Assembly: GCF_024129435.1 (NCBI RefSeq)
Contig: NZ_JAMXXN010000001.1
Span: 124,001-188,000 of the forward strand
DNA from: Acinetobacter lwoffii
GTDB lineage: Bacteria > Pseudomonadota > Gammaproteobacteria > Pseudomonadales > Moraxellaceae
Direction of reading: 5' to 3'
Length of the DNA stretch: 64,000 bases
Shown: positions 1 through 9,670 of the stretch, piece after piece
Position numbering within the stretch: the stretch's first letter is position 1
Layout of the letters: the number at the start of each line of letters is the position of its first letter
Notes under the pieces: model-generated
Told to the model about the DNA's origin: nothing
What the model saw: the letters and a program-made list of their open reading frames with translations, nothing else
The model's database searches: none
Position numbers and translations under genes: made by a program

Positions 1-785
1 GGTTTTAACAGGCTGGCATCACCGGCAACAAAACCTGAACGCATGCCCGGAAGGTTAGAGCGCTTAGACAGTGAATGGAACACCACACAGTTTTTATAGT
101 CATCCCGGCCAATTTCAGCACAAACTTCCAGTAAACCTACGGGTGCTTGGTCAAACCACAGTTCCGAATAGCATTCGTCTGAAGCAATCACAAAGTTGTA
201 TTGATCCGACAGGGCAATCAGTTTTTTGAACTGTTCTTTGGATAGCACTGCACCTGTTGGATTGCCCGGGGTGCAGACAAATAGCAATGCCGTTTTTTCC
301 CAGACTTGTGCCGGAACAGCATCAAAATCACCAAGGTAGTTATTTTCCTCAGTACAGTTGATGAAATAAGGTTTGGCGCCTGCGAGCAGTGTTGCACCTT
401 CATAAATCTGATAAAACGGATTCGGCATCACCACATAAGGTGCCTCTTCACGATTTACCAAAGCCTGTACAAACGAGAAAATCGCTTCACGCGTACCAGA
501 AACAGGCAGGATATTGCTGTCTGCACTGATGCTATTTAGCTGAAAACGGCGCGTCAGCCATTGGGCGATACTTTCACGTAGCTCCGGCAGGCCTTTACTG
601 TTTGGATAAGTCGATAAATGTTTAAAGTTATCAATAATCGCTTGTTTCACAAACTCCGGTGCAGGATGCTTTGGTTCGCCAATCGACAGGGGAATTAAGG
701 GCATATTTGCAGGCTGGATATCCGCAAAAAGCTGATTTAACTTTTCAAACGGATAAGGATGCAGTAGAGACAAGCTAGAGTTCAT
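1..785 (-). CDS. dapC: Succinyldiaminopimelate aminotransferase (partial)
   Basis: PLP-dependent class I/II aminotransferase that converts N-succinyl-2-amino-6-ketopimelate to N-succinyl-LL-2,6-diaminopimelate in lysine and meso-DAP synthesis (cytoplasm). The frame starts at the ATG at 785 and stays open for 261 codons to the window edge, so the C-terminal part is missing. The start MNSSLSLLHPYPFEKL, the SIGEPKHPAP motif, the substrate loop NPFYQIYEG and the PLP-lysine motif SLSKRSNLPGMRSG are visible. It lies 17 bases downstream of glnD on the same strand, a pairing also common in pseudomonads. The assignment to dapC rather than another aminotransferase of the family rests on the motifs plus the glnD neighbour. 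Confidence 0.85.
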   Translation of the reverse strand, partial: MNSSLSLLHPYPFEKLNQLFADIQPANMPLIPLSIGEPKHPAPEFVKQAIIDNFKHLSTYPNSKGLPELRESIAQWLTRRFQLNSISADSNILPVSGTREAIFSFVQALVNREEAPYVVMPNPFYQIYEGATLLAGAKPYFINCTEENNYLGDFDAVPAQVWEKTALLFVCTPGNPTGAVLSKEQFKKLIALSDQYNFVIASDECYSELWFDQAPVGLLEVCAEIGRDDYKNCVVFHSLSKRSNLPGMRSGFVAGDASLLK

Positions 786-802
786 GAATAAGTAACCGCG
801 TT

Positions 803-3475
803 TTAATGTGAGTGTTGACTACAAACCTGATGAGAAGCTTCATCCAGCGCAGTTTTAAGTGCAGCTGCAAATTCGGCAGATTCTCCAGGTGTCATAGGGT
901 TGCCATCTTTTTTGGTGACAAAGAAAATATCTTCGGCACGTTCGCCAAGTGTGGCAATTTTGGCAGAGTGGATATCCAGGCCTTGCATCATAAATAAACC
1001 ACCGATTTTGGCAAGTAAACCAGGATGATCGAGAGTGGCAATTTCAACCATATTCTGATTCAAGGCAGGATTGATACTGATATCGACTGTATTTTCAATA
1101 TCGAAATGACGTAATTGACGTGGAATCCGGCGCTGCATCAGGCCCGGATATTCATCTGAATGACTCAAGGCATCTTTTAGGGCTTCAATCACTGTGGCTT
1201 CGCGTTCCGGATCGGTCAATAAGGTACCAAAACGGTCCAGTACCACATAGGTATCCAGACTGAAAGCTTTAGTCGCTGTAATAATCCGTGCGTCTTGTAC
1301 ATCCAGATTCATACGATCCAGAATAGCCACGGTGGTGGCGAACAGGTTGGGTTGATCCTGCGTATAAATAAAGATCTGTACCGCATCTTGTGCATATTTA
1401 CGGTGCGCCCGCATTAACACCAACGGGGCAGGATTATCCCCGTGCTGTAAAATGGCACGGGTATGCCAGGCAATTTCATCTGCTGTTTCTTTGAGGAAAT
1501 AGTCATCACCAAGTTCCTGCCAGACTTTTTCTACCTCATCCAGTGAGAAGTCCTGAACCAGAAGTTCACTGGCTGCAAATTTAGTATCTTCAATCAGCAT
1601 TTGATAATCAACCGGACGGCCCAGACCAGAACGGATTACGTCACGTGCCTGAGTATATAGTTGACGCATCAGCGAAGCGCGCCAGGTATTCCACAGCTTC
1701 GGATTGGTGGCGTTAATATCGGCGACTGTCAGGGTGTACAGATAGTCCAGATGTTCCATGTCACCCATTTTTTCGGCGAATTCTTTGACCACATCCGGAT
1801 CGGAAATATCTTTTTTCTGGGCAGTCACCGACATCATCAGATGATTTTGGATCAGCCAGGCCACCAGATTACTTTCGCGTTCAGTAAAGCCATGGCTACG
1901 GCAGAATTTAATCGCGTCGCTGGCACCGAGTTCACTGTGGTCACCGCCACGACCTTTAGCAATATCATGGAAAATTGCTGCCAGATAGACTATGTCACGA
2001 CGGGTCAGACGCTGAAACACTGAACTGACCACCGGAAATTCCTTGGCAAATTCAGGTTCTTTAAAGCGGTTTAAATTACGCAGCAGCAATAAGGTATGTG
2101 CATCGACCGTATAGATATGGAACAGGTCATATTGCATCAGTCCCAGAATCTGTCCAAAGGCCGGGATGTAATTTCCAAGCACACCATAACGCTTCATCGC
2201 GACCATAGTATCGTAGAGTCGATGCGGTGAACGGATAATCGCCATAAATAGCGCTTGATGCACCGGATTATCACGAAAATCCTGATCAATGCGTTTTCCA
2301 GCCAGGGTCAGCAGGCGTAAAGTACGCGCACGAATACCTTCGATCTCAGGACGATTGGCTAGTAAATAGAAAATTTCCAGAATTGCGTTTGGATTTTCCG
2401 AGAAAATCTTGTGATGCTGCACAGCCAGTTTGCCATCGACCAGTTTAAAGTTCTGGTTGATTTCTTCGATCTGGCGTTCATATTGCGGTAAACGTGGCGT
2501 AATGACCGATTCATTAAAATAGGCCAGCAGCATTTCGTTCAGCGTAGACACTTGCTGTGCACTGCGATAATAGCGCTTCATGAACTGTTCAATTGGATAG
2601 TTCGGATGATGCGCCTCTTCACGTACATAGCCAAATTTGGCAGCAATATCACGCTGATAATCGAACAATAAGCGGTTTTCATCGCGCTTGGTCAGGCGGT
2701 GCAGGTGATGACGGATTTCCCAGAGGAAACTTTCGGCTTCCTCAAGCACACCGAGTTCAAATTCTGAAATAAAACCGAGATGTACCAGATCATAAATGCG
2801 ATTGACGCGGAAATGCCGTTTGGCAATCCAGCCAATCTGGTTGATATCACGGATGCCACCCGGCGCATTTTTAATATCCGGTTCCAGATTGCTTTCGGTA
2901 TTGTTGTGCTGAGCATAGCGTTTATGCTGCTCATCCATCTTGGCATCAAAAAAAGTTTTGTCAGTCCAGGTACGTGACACGATACGACGTGGCCATTTGC
3001 ACAGGTTTTCATTGCCAATAATCAGGCGGGCTTCGATCAGGGTGGTGGCGACGGTCAGATCACTGCTGGCCTGATTGACACATTCATTGATGGTGCGGAC
3101 ACTGATACCGGGTTTGAAATTCCCCACGTCCCAAAGCGATGAAATGAATGTAGAAATCAGTTGTTCCTGTTCCGGGTTAATCTCGTCTTCTGACAAGATC
3201 ATGATGTCGACATCAGAATAAGGCAGCATTTCACGACGGCCATAGCCTCCGACTGCAAACAGGGCCAAATCAGTTTGATCCAGTTCGGCATGCTGCCAGA
3301 GAAACTGCAATGCTTCATCAATCAGGTTGGAACGCGCCAGAATAATATCCCGAATCGACTGGCCATTTTCAAAACTTTCCTGAAGCTGATTTTCGACATC
3401 ACTGCGCCATTGATTGATGGCTTTAATGTCATGGTTGCTTTTAGCGTAATTCAGCAGTGGATGGGTGTTGATCAT
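803..3475 (-). CDS. glnD: [Protein-PII] uridylyltransferase/uridylyl-removing enzyme
   Basis: GlnD senses glutamine and adds or removes UMP on PII proteins (GlnB/GlnK), setting glutamine synthetase activity and nitrogen gene expression. The 890 residues match the usual length. The N-terminal nucleotidyltransferase motif [15 protein letters not shown] is at residues 76-90. A central HD hydrolase domain (IFHDIAKG, then GDHSELGA, near residue 505) carries the uridylyl-removing activity. Two ACT domains at the C-terminus (about 700-780 and 820-890) are the glutamine sensors. It lies between purT, 26 bases upstream, and dapC, 17 bases downstream, all on the minus strand, so a common transcript is likely. 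Confidence 0.97.
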   Translation of the reverse strand: MINTHPLLNYAKSNHDIKAINQWRSDVENQLQESFENGQSIRDIILARSNLIDEALQFLWQHAELDQTDLALFAVGGYGRREMLPYSDVDIMILSEDEINPEQEQLISTFISSLWDVGNFKPGISVRTINECVNQASSDLTVATTLIEARLIIGNENLCKWPRRIVSRTWTDKTFFDAKMDEQHKRYAQHNNTESNLEPDIKNAPGGIRDINQIGWIAKRHFRVNRIYDLVHLGFISEFELGVLEEAESFLWEIRHHLHRLTKRDENRLLFDYQRDIAAKFGYVREEAHHPNYPIEQFMKRYYRSAQQVSTLNEMLLAYFNESVITPRLPQYERQIEEINQNFKLVDGKLAVQHHKIFSENPNAILEIFYLLANRPEIEGIRARTLRLLTLAGKRIDQDFRDNPVHQALFMAIIRSPHRLYDTMVAMKRYGVLGNYIPAFGQILGLMQYDLFHIYTVDAHTLLLLRNLNRFKEPEFAKEFPVVSSVFQRLTRRDIVYLAAIFHDIAKGRGGDHSELGASDAIKFCRSHGFTERESNLVAWLIQNHLMMSVTAQKKDISDPDVVKEFAEKMGDMEHLDYLYTLTVADINATNPKLWNTWRASLMRQLYTQARDVIRSGLGRPVDYQMLIEDTKFAASELLVQDFSLDEVEKVWQELGDDYFLKETADEIAWHTRAILQHGDNPAPLVLMRAHRKYAQDAVQIFIYTQDQPNLFATTVAILDRMNLDVQDARIITATKAFSLDTYVVLDRFGTLLTDPEREATVIEALKDALSHSDEYPGLMQRRIPRQLRHFDIENTVDISINPALNQNMVEIATLDHPGLLAKIGGLFMMQGLDIHSAKIATLGERAEDIFFVTKKDGNPMTPGESAEFAAALKTALDEASHQVCSQHSH

Positions 3476-3501
3476 GTACAGTCGTCCGTTGGTATTTCAG
3501 C

Positions 3502-4707
3502 TTAGTTTTGGTTGACGCTAACTTGGTTGGCGACCTGGAGGGCCAGTTCACGTGCCTGTTCAATAGTTTCTGCACGTGCCGTGGCAACGCCCATACGACG
3601 ACGTTTAAAACCTTCTGGTTTGCCAAACAGGCGCAAATCGGTATTGCCGTCTGCTAAAGCAAGATTCAGGCCAGAAAATGAAAGATTACGGCCATCTACT
3701 CCAGCATAAATTACCGCACTGGCAGCCACACTATGTCGTGCAGTATTCACCGGCAAGCCTAAAATAGCACGTGCATGCAGCTCAAATTCACTTTGAAATT
3801 GGGAGGCTAAAGTCACCAGTCCAGTATCGTGTGGACGTGGGGAAACCTCACTAAACCATACTTTTTCGCCTTTTACAAAGAGTTCCACTCCAAAGATTCC
3901 GCAGCCACCAAGTGCTGTAGTGACCTTGTTGGCAATGCGCTTGGATTCTTCCAGCGCGGCTGGAGTCATCGGTTGAGGCTGCCAGCTTTCCACATAATCA
4001 CCTGAGTCCTGACGATGTCCGATCGGGTCGCAATAAGACGTTTCGATTTCGCCGGTTTCTGGATTTTTTGCACGAACAGTCAATAAGGTAATTTCAAAAT
4101 CAAAGTCAATTTGTGATTCTACAATCACAGTACCCTGATTGACCCGGCCACCGGTTTGCGCATATTCCCAGGCAGCATCGACTTCATCAAAACGGGTAAC
4201 ACGAGACTGACCTTTGCCTGAAGATGACATCACCGGTTTCACAAAGTTTGGATAGCCGACATCGTCACAGGCCGCGCGGAAGGATTCTAAACTGTCGGCA
4301 AAACGGTAAGCTGAAGTTGGCAGACCGAGTTCTTCCGCAGCCAGACGACGAATACCTTCACGGTTCATGGTCAGATTGACGGCTTTAGCAGAAGGAATGA
4401 CTGTAGCAATGTTCTGGGCTTCTATTTCAAGCAGAACTTCGGTCGCAATCGCTTCAATTTCAGGAACAATTAAATGTGGCTGGATTTGATTGATGAGTTG
4501 TTTGAGTTCTACAGCATCTGCCATATTCAAGGTATAGGAATAATGCGCAACCTGCATGGCAGGGGCATGATCATAACGGTCAGCAGCATGAACTTCGACT
4601 CCAAGGCGTTGTAGTGAAATCACCACTTCCTTGCCCAGTTCACCAGAACCCAATAATAGAACTTTATAGGCAGAAGATTGAAGGGGAGTACCAATAGTCA
4701 CGCTCAT
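3502..4707 (-). CDS. purT: Formate-dependent phosphoribosylglycinamide formyltransferase
   Basis: PurT makes formyl-GAR from GAR, formate and ATP, the folate-independent third step of purine synthesis. It is an ATP-grasp protein: the N-terminal dinucleotide-like fold starts [13 protein letters not shown], followed by the ATP-grasp lysine/glycine loop [13 protein letters not shown] and the metal-site region VSPRPHDTG. The reading frame opens at an ATG at 4716, but the ATG at 4707 gives a better spaced GGAT ribosome site and the usual N-terminus [10 protein letters not shown] (401 residues). It is the first gene of the probable purT-glnD-dapC unit. Confidence 0.95.
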   Translation of the reverse strand: MSVTIGTPLQSSAYKVLLLGSGELGKEVVISLQRLGVEVHAADRYDHAPAMQVAHYSYTLNMADAVELKQLINQIQPHLIVPEIEAIATEVLLEIEAQNIATVIPSAKAVNLTMNREGIRRLAAEELGLPTSAYRFADSLESFRAACDDVGYPNFVKPVMSSSGKGQSRVTRFDEVDAAWEYAQTGGRVNQGTVIVESQIDFDFEITLLTVRAKNPETGEIETSYCDPIGHRQDSGDYVESWQPQPMTPAALEESKRIANKVTTALGGCGIFGVELFVKGEKVWFSEVSPRPHDTGLVTLASQFQSEFELHARAILGLPVNTARHSVAASAVIYAGVDGRNLSFSGLNLALADGNTDLRLFGKPEGFKRRRMGVATARAETIEQARELALQVANQVSVNQN

Positions 4708-4830
4708 GTGGATCATCCATGCTTGATTTTATGGACTTTTAGCATAGCAGAACTGAGCCGACAGTTAAGCCAAGATTCATACAAAATTGTGATATTGACC
4801 AACAGTTTTATTTATAAAGTTTTTCTAGAT

Positions 4831-5475
4831 TTAATAAGGAGGCGCTGTCATTTTCACATCGCTGTCAGACTGCGTTTGCAGAAGATAAATCTCGCTTTGA
4901 GACTTGAGCTTTTCTATTTGTGCAACTTGTTCAGTATTGATATTTAGCATCTTTAACAGACGTAATGTACGAACATGCAGGAAATACGCATAGGGCAATA
5001 CAAAAGGCAGTACAAAGCACAGCAAAAATAACAGTAGCCCAAAAACTATGAATTGAATGCAGTCTCGCAAGATGGTGGTGAGCTGGAACTGATCTGCTGA
5101 AAAGGCGGTAGCTGAAAAAAGAATAAAAAGGAGCGCAAATAAACCAGCAAAAATTTTTAGAGTATTCGGCAGGACACGATGTCTGAAGCTCCATTTACCC
5201 AAAATCAATGTCAAAGGATGAAGATGCAGCACGTATTGGCTCTGATTAAGCATAGCAATAATTTGATGGGTGCTATTCTTTTTAATATAAACCACCCGAA
5301 CTTGATCTGCTGGTTGAGCATGTATTTCGACAAAATGTCCGGTAAAATTTTGAGCATTGATAAAACATTCAAAATATTGTGCCGGCACTTCATGTCGATG
5401 GAATACGGTTAACATTTCATCGCGCCGATGATGAATAAAGATTTTGCCTTCAATCACCTGTTTGACTTCAAACAT
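4831..5475 (-). CDS. Hypothetical two-helix membrane protein
   Basis: I do not recognise this protein. It has 214 residues from the ATG at 5475, which has AAGGAAGG six bases upstream; an ATG six bases earlier would sit directly on that site. The first ~100 residues are soluble and histidine-rich in places (IHHRRDEMLTVFHRH, LHLHPL). Two hydrophobic segments follow at about 105-125 and 140-165, then a basic stretch and a short C-terminal tail with a weak coiled-coil look. The layout, a soluble N-terminus with a membrane hairpin, does not reveal a function. It is a single gene between azlD and purT. Confidence 0.7.
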   Translation of the reverse strand: MFEVKQVIEGKIFIHHRRDEMLTVFHRHEVPAQYFECFINAQNFTGHFVEIHAQPADQVRVVYIKKNSTHQIIAMLNQSQYVLHLHPLTLILGKWSFRHRVLPNTLKIFAGLFALLFILFSATAFSADQFQLTTILRDCIQFIVFGLLLFLLCFVLPFVLPYAYFLHVRTLRLLKMLNINTEQVAQIEKLKSQSEIYLLQTQSDSDVKMTAPPY

Positions 5476-5502
5476 GCGCATCCTTCCTTGTTTTTATTGT
5501 TA

Positions 5503-5543
5503 TATAAAAAAAGACCTATACTATGAGTTTAGCATAAGTCTTT
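5503..5543 (-). terminator. Rho-independent terminator of azlCD
   Basis: A 10-bp stem (5510-5519 with 5534-5543, one G-U pair on the minus-strand RNA) is followed on the minus strand by a run of about seven U. It lies 27 bases after the azlD stop, and the next minus-strand gene starts beyond it. Confidence 0.7.
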
Positions 5544-5569
5544 GTTTCAATTGATCAACTATTTAAAGC

Positions 5570-5917
5570 TTAAAAGGGTACCGGAACATAGGTGTAAACC
5601 AACCCATAGGTTAGTGCTGCGGTCAGAGTAGCCATCACGATACGTTTAAACTTAAAATACAAAACAGTAAGCACAATAAAGCCAACCAGCATCGCAAAAC
5701 TTTTATTCGGCGTTTCTAATAAAGGTGGCAGGGTAGCAACTACAAGCATAGAGCTGATCGCAGCAATACCGATTGAACCCAAGGCAATTTTTAGCCACAA
5801 TGCTCCGCGTTTTTGCGAACCTTGCTGAAATTTTTGAATGACAAAAAACGGACCAAAGCGCGAGGCAAAATTGGCGATTCCGACTAAAATTCCGACCAGA
5901 ATAATCTCTAGATTCAT
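5570..5917 (-). CDS. azlD: AzlD family branched-chain amino acid export subunit
   Basis: Small partner subunit of an AzlCD-type exporter of branched-chain amino acids or analogues in the inner membrane. It has 115 residues with four hydrophobic segments, of which the first (IILVGILVGIANFASRFGPFFV) and the last (tail LTYGLVYTYVPVPF) are typical of the family. The ATG at 5917 overlaps the azlC stop by four bases (ATGA), which indicates translational coupling, and a GAGATCA ribosome site lies in the end of azlC. A terminator follows directly. Confidence 0.88.
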   Translation of the reverse strand: MNLEIILVGILVGIANFASRFGPFFVIQKFQQGSQKRGALWLKIALGSIGIAAISSMLVVATLPPLLETPNKSFAMLVGFIVLTVLYFKFKRIVMATLTAALTYGLVYTYVPVPF

Positions 5918-6666
5918 GCTTGATCTCCTGCGTGTTCAGGATCTGGCTGCTTCAAAATATAGTGCTTAAACAAGCCGGCGAAAATACCAGAACTGATACC
6001 GATAAAGATCGCGGCAGACAGGTCGATAAAATAACAGGCAATCGCAGAAACCAGAATCGTGACAGCTACAACAAAAGTATGTTTCTTTTCAAAAGCTGCC
6101 AACAAGAAACTCAGGAACAGCGCAGGTAACAAGAAATCCAGTGCTGCCTGCAAGAACTGTGGCAAGTTACTGACCTGATCGGCAAATAAGCCACCGAGGA
6201 AAGATCCGAGTGCCCAGGACATCCAGCTAAACAGACTTAAACCGAGCATCCAGGATTCCGACCATTCTTGACGCCGTTGCGAGAGCTTGATCATACCGGA
6301 GGCAAAGACTTCATCGGTCAGACCCCAAGACCAGATTGCCGTTTTCTTTAAATTCAGCCGGTCTTGAATCAGATTTTGTAACGCAGGGCCATAAAGCAGA
6401 TGACGAATGTCCAAGGCAATCACGGTCAATGCCGTCATCCAGATGGATGTACCACTGCCTAAGAGCGCAACTACCAGGAACTGGCTGGCACCTGCATACA
6501 TCGAACAGGACAGGAACAGTGCTTCCCAAGCGGTAAAGCCAAACTGAGTAGCTGACACACCAAAAGCAAACGACACCGGTAAATAAGTGAAGATAATCGC
6601 TTGGCTATCTTTTGCACCTTGCCAGAAGCCAGCAGGTTGCGTAGCGAGTTGATTCGGTTCAGACAC
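5914..6666 (-). CDS. azlC: AzlC family branched-chain amino acid export permease
   Basis: Large subunit of the AzlCD/YgaZH-type exporter. The 250 residues contain several membrane segments and the family motifs PVSFAFGVSATQFGF, MYAGASQFLVVALL, and LDIRHLLYGPAL, which is followed by TDEVFASG. It starts at a GTG (6666) with AAGGTG upstream; the following residues MSEPNQLATQPAGFW fit a soluble N-terminal tail. The four-base overlap with azlD shows a two-gene unit. The substrate is inferred from the family (leucine, valine, isoleucine, methionine or toxic analogues) and is not visible in the sequence. Confidence 0.9.
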   Translation of the reverse strand: MSEPNQLATQPAGFWQGAKDSQAIIFTYLPVSFAFGVSATQFGFTAWEALFLSCSMYAGASQFLVVALLGSGTSIWMTALTVIALDIRHLLYGPALQNLIQDRLNLKKTAIWSWGLTDEVFASGMIKLSQRRQEWSESWMLGLSLFSWMSWALGSFLGGLFADQVSNLPQFLQAALDFLLPALFLSFLLAAFEKKHTFVVAVTILVSAIACYFIDLSAAIFIGISSGIFAGLFKHYILKQPDPEHAGDQA

Positions 6667-6769
6667 GACACACCTTGAAGGAGAGTTGAACGATGGGTCA
6701 AATGAAGATTGTGTATTCTACGTGAATTTAATAGCATAGTGCCGAAATGTTTAAATTGGCGAGCCTGAT

Positions 6770-7267
6770 ATGTGGATGTTCAAGACACGTGCGATGCTGA
6801 CTGCTGCTTTAATAAGCACGGCAATATTGTTACAAGCGTGTGGGAATGACAGTCAATCGACTGATAAGCCAGAAATTAAACCGGCACCTAAATTGACTAA
6901 TGATGCGACGACTTATGCCAATGCCGCATGGCAACTGATCAATGAAGTGGATCCACTGGTCTATAATAAAGAAGTGGATCAGCTGGAAACACAGGTACGT
7001 CAACCAGCACGTAAATTGAGTACAGACTGGCGTATTAATGTCAAAATGACCGATTCGGTGACCGAAGGCAAATATGCTCTGTGTCGTAAAGCTTTGACCA
7101 GTCTGGAAATCTGGGCGCGGACGACCATGGAAAATGGCAACAGCCTGCAACAAAAACAGGCGGATTATGAGCGGGATAAACTGCAATGTCAGAATGCCAT
7201 TGCCCATCCTGCACTCGGAAATACCGATCCTAAGCAAAAAGGTACTGCAATTGCCAATATGCAATAA
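6770..7267 (+). CDS. Putative lipoprotein of unknown function
   Basis: A secreted lipoprotein of 165 residues. The N-terminus has basic residues (K5, R7), a hydrophobic core and the lipobox LQAC with Cys24, followed by a Gly-Asn-Asp start of the mature protein. The mature part is hydrophilic, has two further cysteines (CRKA, KLQCQNA) that could form a disulphide, and no domain I know. A second ATG at 6776 would serve equally well as start. It is transcribed alone, divergent from azlC, and ends at a clear terminator. Confidence 0.75.
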   Translation: MWMFKTRAMLTAALISTAILLQACGNDSQSTDKPEIKPAPKLTNDATTYANAAWQLINEVDPLVYNKEVDQLETQVRQPARKLSTDWRINVKMTDSVTEGKYALCRKALTSLEIWARTTMENGNSLQQKQADYERDKLQCQNAIAHPALGNTDPKQKGTAIANMQ

Positions 7268-7293
7268 ACCTTTGCCCATTTAAATGTACTTAT

Positions 7294-7325
7294 AAAAAGC
7301 CAGTCTGAATGACTGGCTTTTTTAG
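7294..7325 (+). terminator. Rho-independent terminator after the lipoprotein gene
   Basis: The stem AAGCCAGTC / GACTGGCTT with loop TGAAT is followed by a run of T. It lies 30 bases after the stop of the lipoprotein gene. It could also serve the minus-strand small gene at 7337-7438. Confidence 0.85.
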
Positions 7326-7336
7326 CAAAATAAGCC

Positions 7337-7438
7337 TTAAAAATAGGGCATCCACATATGTTCTAATAAAAGTACCATTACACCGCAGATCAGGAGTGTG
7401 CTGCCAATCATGCGTTGAATCATTGTACGTGTAGACAT
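7337..7438 (-). CDS. Small single-pass membrane protein (33 aa)
   Basis: This short frame encodes 33 residues. Its ATG at 7438 is preceded by a strong ribosome site (GAGGAGA, seven bases away). The product has a basic N-terminus (MSTRTMIQRM), one hydrophobic segment (IGSTLLICGVMVLLL) and a short end EHMWMPYF, so it would be an inner-membrane peptide with N-in orientation. It follows sodA, whose stop is 19 bases upstream, on the same strand and could be co-transcribed with it. The function is unknown. The evidence is the ribosome site plus the membrane-peptide composition. Confidence 0.6.
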   Translation of the reverse strand: MSTRTMIQRMIGSTLLICGVMVLLLEHMWMPYF

Positions 7439-7457
7439 GGTCGATCTCCTCAAAGAT

Positions 7458-8075
7458 TTAAAGCGTGTTTAATGCTTCCAAATAACGACGATTTACTTCT
7501 TTCCAGTTCACAACATTGAAAAAAGCCGAGATGTATTCCGGACGACGGTTTTGATATTGTAAATAATAAGCATGTTCCCAGACATCCAGACCTAAAAGGG
7601 GAATATTGCCATGCATCAGCGGAGAATCCTGATTGGCACTGCTTTCCACAATAAGCGTTTGATCTGGCGCCATACTTAACCAGGCCCACCCACTACCAAA
7701 ACGGCTAAGCGCTGCTTGGGTAAACGCTTCTTTAAATGCCTCGAATCCTCCTAATTCATGTTCGATTGCCTTGGCAATTTCAGCTTCGGGATGACCACCG
7801 CAGTCTGGACTCATCACTGTCCAGAACAGGGAATGATTGGCATGTGCACCAGCATTGTTGATCACGTTCTGTCTGAGTTGCTCGGGCACTTCATTGAATT
7901 TGCTAATTAAGGCTTCGACCGATAAATCTTCCCATTCTGTGCCCGCTATTCCTGCATTGATATTATTGATATAGGTTTGATGATGCTTGCTATGATGAAT
8001 TTCCATAGTCTTGCTATCGATATGAGGCTCTAGCGCATCATAAGCATAAGGTAGTGCAGGCAAGGTGTAGCTCAT
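7458..8075 (-). CDS. sodA: Superoxide dismutase, manganese type
   Basis: Converts superoxide to oxygen and hydrogen peroxide in the cytoplasm. It has 205 residues from the ATG at 8075 (AAGGAA upstream), giving [18 protein letters not shown], which is nearly the N-terminus of E. coli SodA. The metal ligands are visible: His27, the His of NHSLFW, and Asp and His of DVWEHAYY. Metal-type markers point to manganese rather than iron: the ANQDSPL motif carries the Gln typical of Mn enzymes, and the site that holds Gln in iron enzymes is Ala (AGAHANH). A Fur-like site lies upstream. An upstream in-frame ATG at 8117 would add 14 residues and looks less likely. Confidence 0.92.
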   Translation of the reverse strand: MSYTLPALPYAYDALEPHIDSKTMEIHHSKHHQTYINNINAGIAGTEWEDLSVEALISKFNEVPEQLRQNVINNAGAHANHSLFWTVMSPDCGGHPEAEIAKAIEHELGGFEAFKEAFTQAALSRFGSGWAWLSMAPDQTLIVESSANQDSPLMHGNIPLLGLDVWEHAYYLQYQNRRPEYISAFFNVVNWKEVNRRYLEALNTL

Positions 8076-8154
8076 TGGCAGGATTCCTTGAGAGAATGAA
8101 GTTAGGTTATTTTTCATTAGATTTAAGATACGCCCTAATTTAATATTTATATAT

Positions 8155-8173
8155 GAGAATAGTTATCATTATT
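8155..8173 (-). promoter_or_regulatory. Probable Fur box upstream of sodA
   Basis: The 19 bases GAGAATAGTTATCATTATT match the consensus GATAATGATAATCATTATC at 14 of 19 positions. The site is centred about 90 bases upstream of the sodA start, in the AT-rich region where its promoter must lie. Fur repression of the Mn enzyme under iron sufficiency is known in E. coli; here it is an inference from the site. Confidence 0.6.
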
Positions 8174-8244
8174 TTTAATATGTGTTGATCTTATGCGCTT
8201 CCAGAAAGCCTGTTATACGTATGAATCCTCTTTTTATAAGCAAT

Positions 8245-8272
8245 AAAAAAGCCCCAAGAAGGGGCTTTTTTT
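8245..8272 (-). terminator. Rho-independent terminator of ychF
   Basis: The stem AAAAAAGCCCC / GGGGCTTTTTT with a five-base loop gives T-runs in both directions. It sits 13 bases after the ychF stop on the minus strand. Confidence 0.9.
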
Positions 8273-8284
8273 AACAGCAATGAC

Positions 8285-9376
8285 TTAAACGTTAAAACGG
8301 AAGTGTAAAACATCGCCATCTTGAACGATGTAAGTTTTACCTTCTAGACGCCATTTGCCTGCTTCTTTCGCACCGGCTTCGCCGTTGTACTGCACGAAAT
8401 CATCATAAGCGATACATTCTGCACGGATAAAGCCTTTTTCAAAGTCGGTATGAATCACGCCTGCTGCCTGTGGTGCAGTTGCGCCAACTTTTACGGTCCA
8501 GGCACGAACTTCTTGTACACCCGCGGTGAAGTAAGTTTGTAGGCCCAGTAATGAATAACCTGCACGAATTACAACGTTTAAACCCGGTTCTTCCATGCCC
8601 ATTGCTTCAAGGAATTCAGCACGGTCTTCATCTTCAAGCAATGAAATTTCAGCTTCAATCTGGTTGCAAAGTGGAACCACAATCGCATTTTCTTCAGCGG
8701 CTAATTTTCTGACTGCATCTAAATGCGGGTTGTTCTCAAAACCGTCTTCAGCAACGTTGGCAATATACATCGTTGGTTTAAGCGTCATTAAACCAAAGCC
8801 ACGTACCAGCTTGCGTTCGTCATCATCTAGGTCCGCTGCGCGAGCCGGTTTACCTTCATCCAGTAAAGGCTGGATTTTTTCCAGAACTGCTTTAGTAGCT
8901 AGCGCTTCTTTGTCGCCACCCTTAGCAGATTTAGTCAAACGCGTAATCGCTTTGGCTACAGCATCCAAGTCTGCAAGCGCAAGTTCGGTATTAATCGTAG
9001 CGATGTCATCCAGTGGATCAATACGACCATTCACATGGATGACGTTTTCATCTTCAAAACAACGCACAACGTGAGCAATTGCATCAGTTTCACGAATGTT
9101 GGCCAAGAACTGGTTACCCAAGCCTTCACCTTTAGAAGCACCCGCGACCAGACCTGCGATGTCTACAAATTCCATAGAAGTCGGAATAACACGTTGCGGT
9201 TTAACAATTGCGGTCAATTTGTCTAAACGTGGATCAGGAACAGGTACAATCCCGGTGTTTGGTTCGATCGTACAGAAAGGGAAGTTTTCTGCAGCAATAG
9301 CAGCTTTGGTTAAGGCATTGAAAAGTGTAGATTTACCAACGTTCGGCAAGCCGACAATACCGCAATTAAAACCCAT
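8285..9376 (-). CDS. ychF: Redox-regulated ribosome-associated ATPase YchF (OLA1 family)
   Basis: An Obg-related P-loop NTPase that prefers ATP, binds ribosomes and modulates stress tolerance. It has 363 residues from the ATG at 9376, the normal YchF length. An in-frame GTG 12 bases upstream is less likely. The P-loop GLPNVGKS is at residues 9-16, the G3-like [14 protein letters not shown] follows, and the altered G4 motif NVAE that explains ATP preference is present. The C-terminal TGS domain ends [11 protein letters not shown]. It is transcribed alone with its own terminator. Confidence 0.96.
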   Translation of the reverse strand: MGFNCGIVGLPNVGKSTLFNALTKAAIAAENFPFCTIEPNTGIVPVPDPRLDKLTAIVKPQRVIPTSMEFVDIAGLVAGASKGEGLGNQFLANIRETDAIAHVVRCFEDENVIHVNGRIDPLDDIATINTELALADLDAVAKAITRLTKSAKGGDKEALATKAVLEKIQPLLDEGKPARAADLDDDERKLVRGFGLMTLKPTMYIANVAEDGFENNPHLDAVRKLAAEENAIVVPLCNQIEAEISLLEDEDRAEFLEAMGMEEPGLNVVIRAGYSLLGLQTYFTAGVQEVRAWTVKVGATAPQAAGVIHTDFEKGFIRAECIAYDDFVQYNGEAGAKEAGKWRLEGKTYIVQDGDVLHFRFNV

Positions 9377-9670
9377 GAAATAACTCACAAAAGCGTTATA
9401 TAAAAATTGCCCCCGATTTTACATGAAAGCATGACTAAAGTCAGGTCATGTGCTTGTGGTTTATTGCAATCAAATGCTTCTGGCGACCTAAAATGACTCG
9501 CTGAGCTTTCCGGGATGTGTAGTGAGTCCACCAACCATAGAGGAATAATCAGCCAGTATTTTACTTTTGAATAAAAATCACATTGTTTTTCTAAAAGTGA
9601 GTGACTAAAGTATCTGAATAAAACAGCGGCCTACACGCCCTGATCCAATAACGATAAACATGGAGCATAC

